A stretch of DNA of 64,000 bases from Pseudomonadota bacterium (GTDB lineage: Bacteria; Desulfobacterota; Desulfovibrionia; Desulfovibrionales; Desulfovibrionaceae). The translations under genes and the position numbers were made by a program. Below the pieces are notes generated by a model. It was given only the letters and a program-made list of their open reading frames with translations, searched no databases and was not told the origin of the DNA. Shown here in pieces: positions 50,148-59,503 of this stretch; the first letter of the stretch is position 1; each line of letters begins with the position of its first letter. The stretch is from the NCBI GenBank assembly GCA_018817515.1, contig JAHIUD010000021.1:1-64000 (forward strand). The letters run 5' to 3'.

Positions 50148-51569
50148 ATGCACACCAAGATCGTCGCAACCCTGGGACCGGCTTCGAACAATTACGAGAC
50201 CATGAAGGCCATGGTCCAGTATGGGGTGCGCATTTTCCGGCTGAACTTCTCGCACTCCGACGCCGCCACCTTTCTGCCCACAGTGAAGATCATCCGGCGC
50301 ATCGAGCAGGACCTGGACCAGCCGGTCACCATCATGGGCGACCTGTGCGGCCCCAAGGTGCGCATCGGCGAGATCACGGGTTCGCCCGTACAGGTGCGCA
50401 AGGGCGACCTGTTGGCGCTCGGCCTGCCGGAACATACCGGGGCCGTGCGCGACATGGTCTTCGTCAACCTGGATATGCCCGAATTGCTCAAGGGCCTGGA
50501 CAAGGGCATGCCCGTGTCACTGTCTGACGGCATGCTCCAGTTCACCGTCACCGAGGTGCGCAAGGCCGACTCATTGTTCGTCATGGAGGCCAAAAACAGC
50601 GGCGTGCTCACCTCCAAGAAGGGCATCGCCTTTCCCGGCAAGTTCCACCCCATGCCCGCCCTCACCGCCAAGGACCGCAAGGATCTGCACGAGGGCCTGG
50701 ACATCGGCCTGGACGCCGTGGCCTTGTCTTTTGTGCAGACCCTGGAAGACGTCCGCGACATCCGGGGCGAGATCGACAAGCACGGGGTCTGGATTCCCGT
50801 GGTGGCCAAGATCGAACGCCAGAACGCTGTGGACAACCTGGAGTCCATCCTGAGCCTCACGGACGCCGTCATGGTGGCCCGGGGCGATCTGGGGCTGGAG
50901 TGCCCGCTGTCCGCCGTGCCCGTGATCCAGAAGCGTATTATCAGGGCCTGCCGCCATGCCCAGAAGGCCGTCATCGTGGCCACGCAGATGCTCCTGTCCA
51001 TGGTCAACAACCCGCTGCCCACCAGGGCCGAGGCCGCGGACGTGGCCAACGCCATGCTTGACGGCGCGGATTGCGTCATGCTCTCCGAGGAGACGGCCAT
51101 GGGCAACTATCCGCTGGAGGCCGTGAAGTTCATCAGCGAGATCGCCGCCAACGCAGAGCCATACTATATCGAGCGTTCCAAGGGCCCGCTGGCGCCCAAG
51201 CCGGAGAAGAATCCCGCCAAGTACTTGGCCTATGCCGCCTGCCTGCTGGCGGAAAACACCGAGGGCGAGGGCATCGTTTCCCACTCCACCAGCGGGGCCA
51301 CGGCGCGCTACCTGTCCAGCCGACGCCCGGCGCACCCGGTACATGCTTTGACTCCAGAGCCGCGCGTGGTGAAGCACTTGAACTTCTTCTGGGGCGTGGA
51401 GCCCCGCATAGTCGACACGACCTTAACCAGCCACTTGCAGCGGGCCGAGAAGTATGTGCACGAGTCCGAGAAGTTCACCCCTGGCAAGAGCGTGGTCATC
51501 ACCGCTGGCCAGGCCACACCCGGCCAGACCAAGACCCACACCAACGAGCTGAAGATCTACTACAAGTAG
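50148..51569 (+). CDS. pyk: Pyruvate kinase
   Basis: This 473-residue glycolytic enzyme makes ATP and pyruvate from phosphoenolpyruvate. KIVATLGPAS (4-13), RLNFSHSD (about 30-37) and the signature VVAKIERQNAVDNLESI with VMVARGDLGLE are intact. LDGADCVMLSEETAMGNYP follows. The C-terminal domain is complete. GAGGAGAGCCT before the ATG is a strong ribosome site. It is followed by a good terminator, so it is its own transcript. Confidence 0.96.
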   Translation: MHTKIVATLGPASNNYETMKAMVQYGVRIFRLNFSHSDAATFLPTVKIIRRIEQDLDQPVTIMGDLCGPKVRIGEITGSPVQVRKGDLLALGLPEHTGAVRDMVFVNLDMPELLKGLDKGMPVSLSDGMLQFTVTEVRKADSLFVMEAKNSGVLTSKKGIAFPGKFHPMPALTAKDRKDLHEGLDIGLDAVALSFVQTLEDVRDIRGEIDKHGVWIPVVAKIERQNAVDNLESILSLTDAVMVARGDLGLECPLSAVPVIQKRIIRACRHAQKAVIVATQMLLSMVNNPLPTRAEAADVANAMLDGADCVMLSEETAMGNYPLEAVKFISEIAANAEPYYIERSKGPLAPKPEKNPAKYLAYAACLLAENTEGEGIVSHSTSGATARYLSSRRPAHPVHALTPEPRVVKHLNFFWGVEPRIVDTTLTSHLQRAEKYVHESEKFTPGKSVVITAGQATPGQTKTHTNELKIYYK

Positions 51570-51611
51570 CAGATGCCGGGTGGGTCCCGGCCTTTCTCCC
51601 GGCACAGATAC

Positions 51612-51645
51612 AGGGCTTGCGGCGATCGTCGCAAGCCCTTGTCTT
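51612..51645 (+). terminator. Terminator of pyk
   Basis: GGGCTTGCG and CGCAAGCCC form a long stem with a short internal bubble (51613-51638), followed by TTGTCTTT. Confidence 0.8.
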
Positions 51646-52040
51646 TGGTGCGAAGGATACCTCTCCAATTTTGGACTAATCTTGTCCAAATTGTATTTTC
51701 CCATCTTCACATCTTCCATCACATGCTTAAATCTTCCTCAGTGGTAGTCTGTGTGCGTCTTTTGAGGTTGCAGCAGATTGGAGTCGGTCGAGGTCACGCG
51801 CGTTGAGTATTGTGCTTTGTCCTCGTTCAAGCAGGAGATGCGCGGCAGGGCAGAACGCTGGAGCGGAGGCCTCGTCGTTCCAGCCCGCCTTGCAAGGATA
51901 GCAGAAGACAGGGGGAGAGCGGTGTCTGTGAAACCGCTGGTGCTGCCTGAAGGCCATTGCTTTGGCACAGCCAGGATCAGGGCTGCTTGACGCTCTTTAC
52001 AGAACATGCTCTATGATAATTTATCCTATGGAGGTATCAC
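51646..52040. other. Non-coding leader region upstream of fdhAB
   Basis: About 400 bases with no secure gene. The first 90 bases are AT-rich. From about 51840 several hairpins can be drawn: GCTGGA/TCCAGC around 51860-51888, and AGCGGT/ACCGCT around 51919-51938. Repeats of the GCTG kind follow to about 51990. A structured RNA leader is possible. A 70-codon open frame (51778-51990, TTG start) also runs through it, but lacks a ribosome site. Confidence 0.4.
51987..52017 (+). promoter_or_regulatory. Possible promoter of the fdh operon
   Basis: TTGACG and TATGAT are 19 bases apart, a little long. They end 24 bases before a GTG-started small gene and about 280 before fdhA. Confidence 0.4.
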
Positions 52041-52274
52041 GTGAGAATCCATGCCCCTCCCCTCCCTTCCATTGACGATCCAGTCTGCTCGACTCTGCCC
52101 TTCGCAGGGCTCGGCCTGGAATTGGTAGAGGTTCGAAGCAAGGTCTCCAGCCTGGTCTGTATTGCTGTTCCCAAACGGGAAACAGTCCTGGTTCCAGCCT
52201 GGGACGCCCCCACCCCCTCGCTTCACGGCTACGGCCTGCTCCTCAGGCTCAGCCGTGAGACTCTGGGCAGTTGA
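52041..52274 (+). CDS. Small hypothetical protein upstream of fdhA
   Basis: This 77-codon frame starts at GTG with GGAGG six bases before it. The product (LPFAGLGLELVEVRSKVSSL, then VPAWDAPTPS) has no recognised motif. It ends 26 bases before fdhA. The strong ribosome site and place favour a real gene, perhaps a leader peptide, but the codon pattern is not decisive. Confidence 0.4.
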   Translation: MRIHAPPLPSIDDPVCSTLPFAGLGLELVEVRSKVSSLVCIAVPKRETVLVPAWDAPTPSLHGYGLLLRLSRETLGS

Positions 52275-52300
52275 CCTGCACGCTTAACCAAGGAGGCTTC

Positions 52301-55300
52301 ATGAATCTTTCCCGCAGAGGGTTCCTCAAACTCTCCGCCGCCGCAGCCCTCAGCACCGCCTTCGGCGGGCTTGGCTTGGCGGCCACTCCTCAAAAGGCAA
52401 AGGCGGCCGTCGACCGCATCAAGCAGCTCAAGCCAGAGTGGAGCAGGCAGACCACCAGCGTCTGTTGTTTCTGCGCTGTTGGCTGCGGGCTCATCGTCAA
52501 CACCGCGCTCTCCGGCAGCAAACGCGCCCTGAATGTCGAGGGCAACCCGGAACACCCCACCAATGAGGGCGCGCTATGTCCAAAGGGCGGCAGCATCTGG
52601 CAACTGGCCGAGAGCACCCCGCGTGTGCAGAGGGTCATGTACCGCAAGCCCGGCGGCACGAAGTTCGAGCCCAAGTCCTGGGACTGGGCGGTGACGCAGA
52701 TCGCCAAACGCGTGAAGCGCGACCGCGACGCCGCCTTTGAGACCAAGAACGCCAAGGGCCAGGTGGTGAACCGCTGCGAGTCCATCGCGCACATCGGCTC
52801 CGCCGCCCTGGACAACGAGGAGTGCTGGTCGCTGCAGGCCTTGATGCGCTCCCTCGGACTCACCTACATTGAGCATCAGGCGCGCATTTGCCACAGCTCC
52901 ACCGTGCCCGCCCTGGCCGAGAGCTTTGGCCGCGGGGCTATGACCAACCACTGGCTGGACCTGAAGAACAGTGACGTCATCCTGGTCATGGGCAGCAACC
53001 CGGCGGAGAACCATCCCATCTCCTTCAAGCACGTCACCCGCTGCAAAGAAGCCGGTGGCACGTTGATCCACGTCGACCCGCGCTTCTCCCGCACCAGCGC
53101 CAAGGCCGACCTCTACGCCCCCCTGCGCTCCGGCACGGATATCGCGTTTCTTGGCGGCTTGATCAACTACATCCTGAAGAACGACCTCATCTTCAAGGAA
53201 TATGTGGTCAACTACACCAACGCCTCCTTCATCGTGGGCCCTGGCTACGACTTCAAGGACGGTCTGTTCAGCGGTTTCGACGCAGCGGCCCGCAGCTACG
53301 ACAGGTCCAAGTGGGCCTTCGCCCTTGACGCCAAGGGTGTGCCCCAGCGTGACAACACCCTGCAGAACCCGCGTTGCGTGTACCAGCTTCTGAAAAAGCA
53401 CTACGACCGCTATACGCCGAAGAATGTCTCCGACACCACCGGCACGCCCCAGGACAAGCTGCTTGAGGTCTACAAGATCTACAGCGCCACGGGCAAGCCG
53501 GACAAGTCCGGCACCGTCATGTATGCCATGGGTTGGACCCAACACACGAAGGGTGTGCAGAACATCCGCGCCATGGCCATGGTCCAGCTGCTGCTCGGCA
53601 ACATCGGCGTGGCCGGCGGCGGGGTCAATGCCCTGCGCGGCGAGTCCAACGTCCAGGGCGCCACGGACCACGCCCTCTTGTACCACATCCTGCCCGGCTA
53701 TCTTCCGGTGCCCCAGGCCACGGATGTCGCCCTCGCCGACTATCTGAAACGGACCACGCCGGTGTCCCACGACACCATGAGCGTTAACTGGTGGAAGAAC
53801 CGTCCCAAGTATGTGGCCAGCTTCCTCAAGGCCATGTACATGGATGTTGACGCCGAGCATGCCTTTGCCCGGCTGCCCAAGGTGGAGCCTGGGCAGGACA
53901 GCTCGTGGCTGGTGCTCTTCGACGAGATGCTCAAGGGTCGCTTCAAGGGTTGCTTCGTCTGGGGCATGAACCCGGCCGTGGGCAGCGCCAATGCAGGCAA
54001 GACCCGCGAGGCTTTGGCCAAGCTCGACTGGATGGTCTCGGTCAACCTTTTCGACAACGAGTCCTCCTCCTTCTGGCGCGGGCCCGGGGTCGATCCGTCG
54101 AAGGTCAAGACAGAGGTTTTCCTGCTTCCCTGCGCCACCTCCATCGAGAAGGAGGGATCGGTGACCAATTCAGGCCGCTGGATGCAGTGGCGCGTGCCCG
54201 GCCCGCAACCCCTTGGCGATTGCAAGCCTGACGGCGAGATCATGTACCAGCTGGCGAAAAAGCTTCAGGGCCTCTACAAGAAGGAGGGCGGGATCTTCCC
54301 CGATGCCCTCCTGGGCCTGAACTGGGACGCCATGACCGAGAAGGACGTGTACAGCCCCCAGGCCACGGCCCGGCTCATCAACGGCGCCTACACCCGCGAT
54401 GTCACTGTGAAGAATCCCGACGGCACGGAAAAGACCTTCAAGGCCGGAACCCAGGTGCAGAGCTTCGTGGCGCTCAGGGATGACGGCTCCACCACCAGCG
54501 GCAACTGGATCTACTGCGGCTCCTACGTGAAGTCGGATCCCAGCGGAAACTTGGGCATGCGCCACGACCGCGCCCAGACGCCGGAGCAGGCCAAGATCGC
54601 CCTGTTCCCCAACTGGACCTGGGCCTGGCCGGTGAACCGCCGCATCATGTACAACCGCGCAAGTGTGGACCTGGCCGGCAAGGCCTATGCCCCGCAAAAG
54701 CCCGTGCTGGCCTGGAACGGCAAGGCCTGGAGCATCGACGTGGTGGACGGCGGCGGCGCGCCCGGCAGCGTCCATCCGTTCATCATGAACACCCACGGCA
54801 TGGGGCAGATCTATGGCCCCGGCCTGAAGGACGGCCCCTTCCCCGAGCACTATGAGCCCATGGACTGCCCGGTTTCCTCGCAGATATTCTCCAGTGTGCT
54901 GAACACCCCGTGCGTGCTCAAGTTCGTCGGGGAGCAATACGCCCAGGCTGACCCGCGCTTCCCGCTCGTCTGCACCACCTACCGCGTCACCGAGCACTGG
55001 CAGACCGGCGCCATGACGCGCCGCATGGCTTGGCTTGTGGAGGCAGAACCGCAGATGTTCTGCGAGTTGAGCGAAGAGCTGGCAGCAGAGCGCGGCATCA
55101 AGAACGGCGAGAAGATCTGGGTGGAGAGCATCCGCGGCAAGCTCTGGGCAATCGCCATGGTCACCAAGCGCATGAAGCCCATGCAGGTGCAGGGCAAGAC
55201 CGTGCACCAGGTGGGCCTGCCCTGGCAGTACGGCTGGAATGCCCCGAAAAACGGTGGCGATGCGGCGAACCTGCTGTCTCCGTCCGTGGGCGATTCCAAC

Positions 55301-55351
55301 ACCGGCATCCCCGAGACGAAGGCCTTCATGGTCAACGTCAGCAAGGCCTAA
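52301..55351 (+). CDS. fdhA: Formate dehydrogenase catalytic subunit, cysteine form
   Basis: This 1016-residue periplasmic enzyme oxidises formate to CO2 with a Mo- or W-bis-pyranopterin cofactor. A Tat signal (SRRGFLKLSAAAAL, 4-17) begins it, after AAGGAGG. The 4Fe-4S site is CCFCAVGCGL with the last Cys in LCPKGG. The metal ligand at residue 197 (ARICHSS, codon TGC) is Cys where many Desulfovibrio enzymes and E. coli FdnG have Sec. FGRGAMTNHWLDLKNSDVIL and ALRGESNVQGATDH are conserved. It pairs with the FdhB gene 12 bases on. In-frame upstream start at 52271 (TTG) is unlikely. Confidence 0.95.
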   Translation: MNLSRRGFLKLSAAAALSTAFGGLGLAATPQKAKAAVDRIKQLKPEWSRQTTSVCCFCAVGCGLIVNTALSGSKRALNVEGNPEHPTNEGALCPKGGSIWQLAESTPRVQRVMYRKPGGTKFEPKSWDWAVTQIAKRVKRDRDAAFETKNAKGQVVNRCESIAHIGSAALDNEECWSLQALMRSLGLTYIEHQARICHSSTVPALAESFGRGAMTNHWLDLKNSDVILVMGSNPAENHPISFKHVTRCKEAGGTLIHVDPRFSRTSAKADLYAPLRSGTDIAFLGGLINYILKNDLIFKEYVVNYTNASFIVGPGYDFKDGLFSGFDAAARSYDRSKWAFALDAKGVPQRDNTLQNPRCVYQLLKKHYDRYTPKNVSDTTGTPQDKLLEVYKIYSATGKPDKSGTVMYAMGWTQHTKGVQNIRAMAMVQLLLGNIGVAGGGVNALRGESNVQGATDHALLYHILPGYLPVPQATDVALADYLKRTTPVSHDTMSVNWWKNRPKYVASFLKAMYMDVDAEHAFARLPKVEPGQDSSWLVLFDEMLKGRFKGCFVWGMNPAVGSANAGKTREALAKLDWMVSVNLFDNESSSFWRGPGVDPSKVKTEVFLLPCATSIEKEGSVTNSGRWMQWRVPGPQPLGDCKPDGEIMYQLAKKLQGLYKKEGGIFPDALLGLNWDAMTEKDVYSPQATARLINGAYTRDVTVKNPDGTEKTFKAGTQVQSFVALRDDGSTTSGNWIYCGSYVKSDPSGNLGMRHDRAQTPEQAKIALFPNWTWAWPVNRRIMYNRASVDLAGKAYAPQKPVLAWNGKAWSIDVVDGGGAPGSVHPFIMNTHGMGQIYGPGLKDGPFPEHYEPMDCPVSSQIFSSVLNTPCVLKFVGEQYAQADPRFPLVCTTYRVTEHWQTGAMTRRMAWLVEAEPQMFCELSEELAAERGIKNGEKIWVESIRGKLWAIAMVTKRMKPMQVQGKTVHQVGLPWQYGWNAPKNGGDAANLLSPSVGDSNTGIPETKAFMVNVSKA

Positions 55352-55363
55352 AGGAGGCGCGCC

Positions 55364-56098
55364 ATGAGTGACAAGAGCTTCCTCGTCGATCTGACCCGGT
55401 GCATCGGTTGCCGAGGCTGCCAGATCGCCTGCAAACAGTGGAAGAAGTTGCCCGGCGAAGAGACGAAGAACACCGGCAGCCATCAGAATCCGCCGGATTT
55501 CTCGTTCATCACACTGCGCACCGTGCGCTACAGCGAGCAGGTCACCGACGGCAAGCTGCGCTGGTTCTTCACCCCGGACCAGTGCCGCCACTGCATTGAC
55601 CCGCCATGCAAGGCGGCCACCAACGATCCCCTCTCCGTGTTCCACGACCCCGAGACCGGGGCTGTGGTCTACAACGAGCGCACGGCCAAGGAGCCTTACC
55701 AGACAATGCGCGCCGCCTGCCCCTACAACGTGCCCCGACAGAACGCGAAGACCAAGGTCGTGGCCAAGTGCGACATGTGCAATGACCGCGTGCACGCGGG
55801 CATGCTGCCTGCCTGCGTCAAGGCCTGTCCCACCGGCACCATGAACTTCGGCGACCGCGACGCCATGCTCAAGCTGGCCGCCGAACGACTGGCCGAGGCC
55901 AAGAAGGAGTTCCCCAGGGCCCAACTGGTCGATGCGGAGACGGTGCGGGTCATCTTCCTCGCGGCGGATGATCCGAAGCTGTACGCCAAGAACCTCTTGG
56001 CCGATGCCTCCAGCGTACCCCCGCGCGGCCCGCGCGAATATACCAGGCAGGAGCTCTTTGCCGCCCTTGCCAAACCGGTGAGGAACATTCTGGAGTAG
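55364..56098 (+). CDS. fdhB: Formate dehydrogenase iron-sulphur subunit
   Basis: This 244-residue partner of FdhA carries four 4Fe-4S sites. Cys motifs are CIGCRGCQIAC, CRHCIDPPC, CPYNVP with CDMCNDR, and CVKACPTG. There is no signal peptide or membrane helix, so it should be exported folded with FdhA through Tat, giving a soluble FdhAB of Desulfovibrio type that passes electrons to periplasmic cytochrome c3. No cytochrome gene follows. AAGGAGG precedes the ATG. Confidence 0.95.
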   Translation: MSDKSFLVDLTRCIGCRGCQIACKQWKKLPGEETKNTGSHQNPPDFSFITLRTVRYSEQVTDGKLRWFFTPDQCRHCIDPPCKAATNDPLSVFHDPETGAVVYNERTAKEPYQTMRAACPYNVPRQNAKTKVVAKCDMCNDRVHAGMLPACVKACPTGTMNFGDRDAMLKLAAERLAEAKKEFPRAQLVDAETVRVIFLAADDPKLYAKNLLADASSVPPRGPREYTRQELFAALAKPVRNILE

Positions 56099-56127
56099 CC
56101 AGGGCCAAGCGGCAGCAACCAGTTCAT

Positions 56128-56177
56128 GAGACAGCCGTCGGCACGGATGATCCGCGTCGGCGGCGGTCTCTCGTTTT
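56128..56177 (+). terminator. Terminator of fdhAB
   Basis: GAGAC and GTCTC at the base, with GCCG/CGGC and CGGAT/ATCCG above, form a long imperfect stem (56128-56170) followed by TCGTTTT. Confidence 0.65.
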
Positions 56178-56257
56178 AAGGGGGGGGCAGGGCGTTCGCC
56201 AGTACAATGTGCCGGGATGATTGAAGTGCGAGGTGTGTGCGATTTGTGTGTATCAAT

Positions 56258-56290
56258 GAAAAAGGGCCTACGGTTGTTCACCGTAAGCCC
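56258..56290 (-). terminator. Terminator of tRNA-Pro
   Basis: On the minus strand GGGCTTACGGT and ACCGTAGGCCC make an 11-bp stem with one G-T pair, followed by TTTTTC. It starts 11 bases after the tRNA 3' end. Confidence 0.85.
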
Positions 56291-56300
56291 TTGTTCTTTC

Positions 56301-56377
56301 TGGTCGGGATGAGAGGAGTTGAACCTCCGGCCCCCTGAACCCCATTCAGGTGCGCTACCAGGCTGCGCTACATCCCG
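56301..56377 (-). tRNA. tRNA-Pro(GGG)
   Basis: The 77-base gene has acceptor CGGGATG/CATCCCG, anticodon stem CCTGA/TCAGG with loop ATGGGGT (anticodon GGG), T loop TTCAACT and encoded CCA. All stems pair. Confidence 0.97.
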
Positions 56378-56454
56378 TCTTGCGAAGTGGGCTAATACCT
56401 CCGCCGGTGCCGGTTGTCAACAAAGGACCGGCGAAAACCTGCGGATATTTGGCG

Positions 56455-57420
56455 CTAGATGGGATTGTTGCGCAAATGCTCAATGTACAGCTTGACCCCG
56501 CGCTCCAGATCGTACTCCGGCTTGTAGCCGAGCAGGGTCTTGGCCTTGGTCACGTCCAGGGTGCCGCGCTTGGGCATGTAGGACGGCACCGGGCCATACT
56601 GCACGTTGAGTTCCGGGATCTCTTTCTGGATGACGTCGAGCACGTCCTTGAGGCTGCGCGCCTCGCCGCGGGTGATGTTGAAGGTCTCGCCCTTGGCCGC
56701 GGGATGCGTGCCCACCAGGAAGATGGCCTGGGCGGCGTCGTCCACGTAGGTGAAGTCCAGGCGCATGGAACCGTCGCCGTCGACCTTGATGGCCTCGCCG
56801 CTGAGCGCGCGGGCGATGAACTTCTGGATGACGCGCTGGTTGGCGTCAAAGGGGCCGTAGATGGCGGACGGGCGCACGATGGCCAGGTCGAGCTTGTAGC
56901 AGCGCATGTAGCCCCGGCAGACGATCTCGCCTGCGAGCTTGAAGGAGCCGTATATCTCCTTGGGGCTCTGGGCCGAGTCCTCGGTGACCGGGTCGGTGAC
57001 GAAGTCGCCGTAGGTCATGCTGGAGGAGGTGTACACGAAGCGGCACGGGTGGTCGAAGTCTCGAATGATCTCCAGGAAGTTCACTGTGCTGCCAAGGATG
57101 GACTGGAAGGCATCCTCAGTGTGCTCGATGGCCATGAAGGCCAGGGGCAGGGCGGCCATGTGGATGATGATGTCAGGCTTGATGCGGTTCAACACCCGGC
57201 GCAGGTGGTCTTTGTTCAGGGTGTCGCCCTGGACCAGCTCGATCTTGTCCATGATGCCGCGCAGGCGGATCAGCAAATTTGGAGGCGTTACTTCGCAGTC
57301 GGGGATGAGGTACTGCTTGAAGGTGTCGAAGATGAAGACCTCGTCGCCGCGATCCACGAAAAGCTTGGCCACGCGGGAGCCGACAAAGCCCGCGCCGCCG
57401 GTGATGAATACCTTGGCCAT
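56455..57420 (-). CDS. NAD-dependent sugar epimerase/dehydratase
   Basis: This 321-residue short-chain dehydrogenase has the NAD-binding GGAGFVGS (8-15). The catalytic Ser is in YTSSSMTYGD and the Tyr-x3-Lys in IYGSFKLAGE (about 157-166). RGEARSLKDVLD and the Pro-rich substrate part are typical of nucleotide-sugar epimerases or dehydratases of the extended class. It lies nine bases after a glycosyltransferase, so it likely serves surface polysaccharide. The exact sugar is unknown. Confidence 0.85.
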   Translation of the reverse strand: MAKVFITGGAGFVGSRVAKLFVDRGDEVFIFDTFKQYLIPDCEVTPPNLLIRLRGIMDKIELVQGDTLNKDHLRRVLNRIKPDIIIHMAALPLAFMAIEHTEDAFQSILGSTVNFLEIIRDFDHPCRFVYTSSSMTYGDFVTDPVTEDSAQSPKEIYGSFKLAGEIVCRGYMRCYKLDLAIVRPSAIYGPFDANQRVIQKFIARALSGEAIKVDGDGSMRLDFTYVDDAAQAIFLVGTHPAAKGETFNITRGEARSLKDVLDVIQKEIPELNVQYGPVPSYMPKRGTLDVTKAKTLLGYKPEYDLERGVKLYIEHLRNNPI

Positions 57421-57429
57421 AATTCTCCC

Positions 57430-58524
57430 TTATGCTTGCAGGCAGTTTTCCAGGTCCGCAAAGGTTTTCCGCATCTCGAAATGCGCAATAACCCTCGCGC
57501 GGCCACTCTCTCCCAGCCGTTCTCGCAACGCCTCGTCCCGTATGAGGGTGAGTAGACGGGCAGCAAACTCAGCTGTGTTTAAAACGGAGCAGAGGTAGCC
57601 TGTTTCGCCGTCCGTGACAACCTCTGGTATGCTGCTGACATTCCAGGCAACCACCGGGCGTTTCAGGGTCATGGCCTCCACCTGCACGTAACAGAACCCC
57701 TCCCACAAGGAGGTAAGTGCAAAAATGTCGATGGCTTGGTGGAAACTTTTCATGTCCGACACAAAGCCGAGGAACTCGACAACATCTTCCACGCCTTGTT
57801 CGCGGGCATAGTTATTTAGTTCCGCCTCCATCTCGCCTGTGCCAGCGATGAGCACACGAAAGGGGATGGGCTGATCTTTCAGGATTTTGGCGATGTCGAT
57901 GAGCAGCTTCTGGCCCTTTTGCGGGGTCAGGCGCCCGGCGTTGCCGATGAGGATCTCTCCGGGCTTGCGCTGAACAAGGGGCTGGGCGGGCATGGCGTCA
58001 AAGGCGGCAACGTCGAAGCCGCAGTTGATCAGGTGTGTGCGCTGCGGCTCGATGAGCTGATTGTTGTCCGCCAGCAGGCAGTCGAGGGTGTTCCTGGAGT
58101 TGGCGATGAGCTTGGTGAGGACGTGTTTGAACAAGAACCTGTTGAGGGCGCTGTTGCGCACGGGGACAGCGATGCCTCGACGGTAGATGATGTCGCGGAC
58201 GCCAGCCAACTTCGCGGCGATGCCCCCGGCCTTCATGTCCGAGGGCAGGGCCATGATCACGGCCTCCACGGCGTGCTGGCGGTAGAAACAAGCCAGACGC
58301 CACAGTGTGCCGGGATTGAGGAAGCTCGTATTGCCGATGTGGATGCGCAGGAGCATGATGCCGGGCTCATGCTCAATCCTGTCCGCCAGGACGCTGACGA
58401 GGTTGGTCACAACGCAGACCCGGTAGCCCCTGTCGCGTGCCAGCAGGGCATTCTCGAAATGCCATTTCTCGCCGCCGCCCCAGGCCTTGTTGGAATTGAA
58501 AAAGCAGATGCACTTGGGCTGCAT
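57430..58524 (-). CDS. Glycosyltransferase family 4
   Basis: This 364-residue protein begins at ATG 58524 (MQPKCICFFNSNKAWGGGEK); upstream frame is shadow. The glycine-rich loop near the N-terminus and the C-terminal GNAGRLTPQKGQKLLIDIAK, then ALTSLWEGFCYVQVEAMTLK (about 275-295), are the GT4 donor-binding parts with the E-x7-E pair. It transfers sugars from a nucleotide donor, probably to lipopolysaccharide. It forms a pair with the epimerase. Confidence 0.88.
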   Translation of the reverse strand: MQPKCICFFNSNKAWGGGEKWHFENALLARDRGYRVCVVTNLVSVLADRIEHEPGIMLLRIHIGNTSFLNPGTLWRLACFYRQHAVEAVIMALPSDMKAGGIAAKLAGVRDIIYRRGIAVPVRNSALNRFLFKHVLTKLIANSRNTLDCLLADNNQLIEPQRTHLINCGFDVAAFDAMPAQPLVQRKPGEILIGNAGRLTPQKGQKLLIDIAKILKDQPIPFRVLIAGTGEMEAELNNYAREQGVEDVVEFLGFVSDMKSFHQAIDIFALTSLWEGFCYVQVEAMTLKRPVVAWNVSSIPEVVTDGETGYLCSVLNTAEFAARLLTLIRDEALRERLGESGRARVIAHFEMRKTFADLENCLQA

Positions 58525-58735
58525 TGTCTGTCCTTGTTGAAGGTGAAGCTGGAGAGCCAAAAAGAGGCTTGACCAGGCAGCATGTGCGCCCCGGCCAGCC
58601 GGAATGCTCAATACCTCTTTGGCGACCTGCGGGCAAGCCGGATTCCCGGACCGTAGCCGGCCGCCAGGCAAGGAGCGCATTGCCTCGCTGTGGTTATTGC
58701 CGTATGAAATATTGCAAGAACCGCCCGAGGAAAGC

Positions 58736-59503
58736 ATGGACAGGCACAAGACACTTGCAGACGCACTTGGCGAAGAGGTGCTTACCGAGATGGCAGGCAC
58801 CTTCTTTGGCGCGCGCAAGGCCCTGGACGATCTGCTGGAGGACTTCAATGTCCTGGTGGAGGAGCTTCGGGCCAGAGAGGCCAAGGTCTACTCCCGGGTG
58901 TGCTATTTGCGCTCGCTGCTCCTGGGGCCCGAGGGCGAGGAGGCCTTCTTCGCCGAGTTGGGACTCAAGGCACCCTTTGCCGGTTCCTGCGGCCATTCCG
59001 GCTCGCGCACCTGGCACCCCGACCGTACTCCCTTCGCGTTTTTCGCCAGCACGCGCTATCTCAAGGCCGTGCTCCAGGCCTACGCCGATCTGCGCCACAC
59101 CTGCGAAGCCTATATGGTCGGCGAATACGAGGAAGATCCGGGGCAGAGCGGACGCAAGCGCCTGAGCCCGCATTACCGTCAGGTTGAGCGCCATTGCGCG
59201 CGCCTGAATGAGCGCATTGAAAAGTTGAACACCGAGATGACGCCGTCTTCGGTCCTGGAGTTTGCCCGGGGCATCAACGCTGCGGAAGAGCCCGGCCAAG
59301 GGGTGCTGGACAATTCCCTGGGCGCTGAGAGCCTGGACAACTCCATGAAGTTCCAGAAGATCGACTTCGCAGCTCTGGGAGTGTGGAAGGCCCCCAGCCT
59401 GCCGCCCGTGGAATCATGCGAGGCGGCCATCAGCCGCTTCTGCACCGGCTGGTTCAAGCAGCACGGACTGCAAATAAAAAAGGTGCTGGCCGACCTGGAG
59501 TAG
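58736..59503 (+). CDS. Conserved hypothetical protein
   Basis: This 255-residue protein starts at ATG 58736 with CGAGGAAAG before it; open frame upstream overlaps the divergent leader. It is helical, with VLVEELRAREAKVYSRVCYL (about 40-59), a Cys-His rich patch (SCGHSGSRTWHPDRTPFAFF) and ISRFCTGWFKQHGL near the end. I recognise no family. Its last bases form half of a shared terminator hairpin with the convergent gene. Confidence 0.7.
   Translation: MDRHKTLADALGEEVLTEMAGTFFGARKALDDLLEDFNVLVEELRAREAKVYSRVCYLRSLLLGPEGEEAFFAELGLKAPFAGSCGHSGSRTWHPDRTPFAFFASTRYLKAVLQAYADLRHTCEAYMVGEYEEDPGQSGRKRLSPHYRQVERHCARLNERIEKLNTEMTPSSVLEFARGINAAEEPGQGVLDNSLGAESLDNSMKFQKIDFAALGVWKAPSLPPVESCEAAISRFCTGWFKQHGLQIKKVLADLE

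Noticed and set aside
51778..51990. 70-codon plus-strand frame in the fdh leader
   Set aside because: TTG start without a ribosome site, no motif, and it runs through hairpin-forming sequence. It was left inside the leader description.
52889..52891. Possible in-frame UGA selenocysteine in fdhA
   Set aside because: The codon is TGC (Cys) and the frame has no internal stop, so no Sec is encoded.
54170..56281. Long minus-strand open frame opposite fdhA and fdhB
   Set aside because: Shadow frame opposite two well-identified iron-sulphur proteins.
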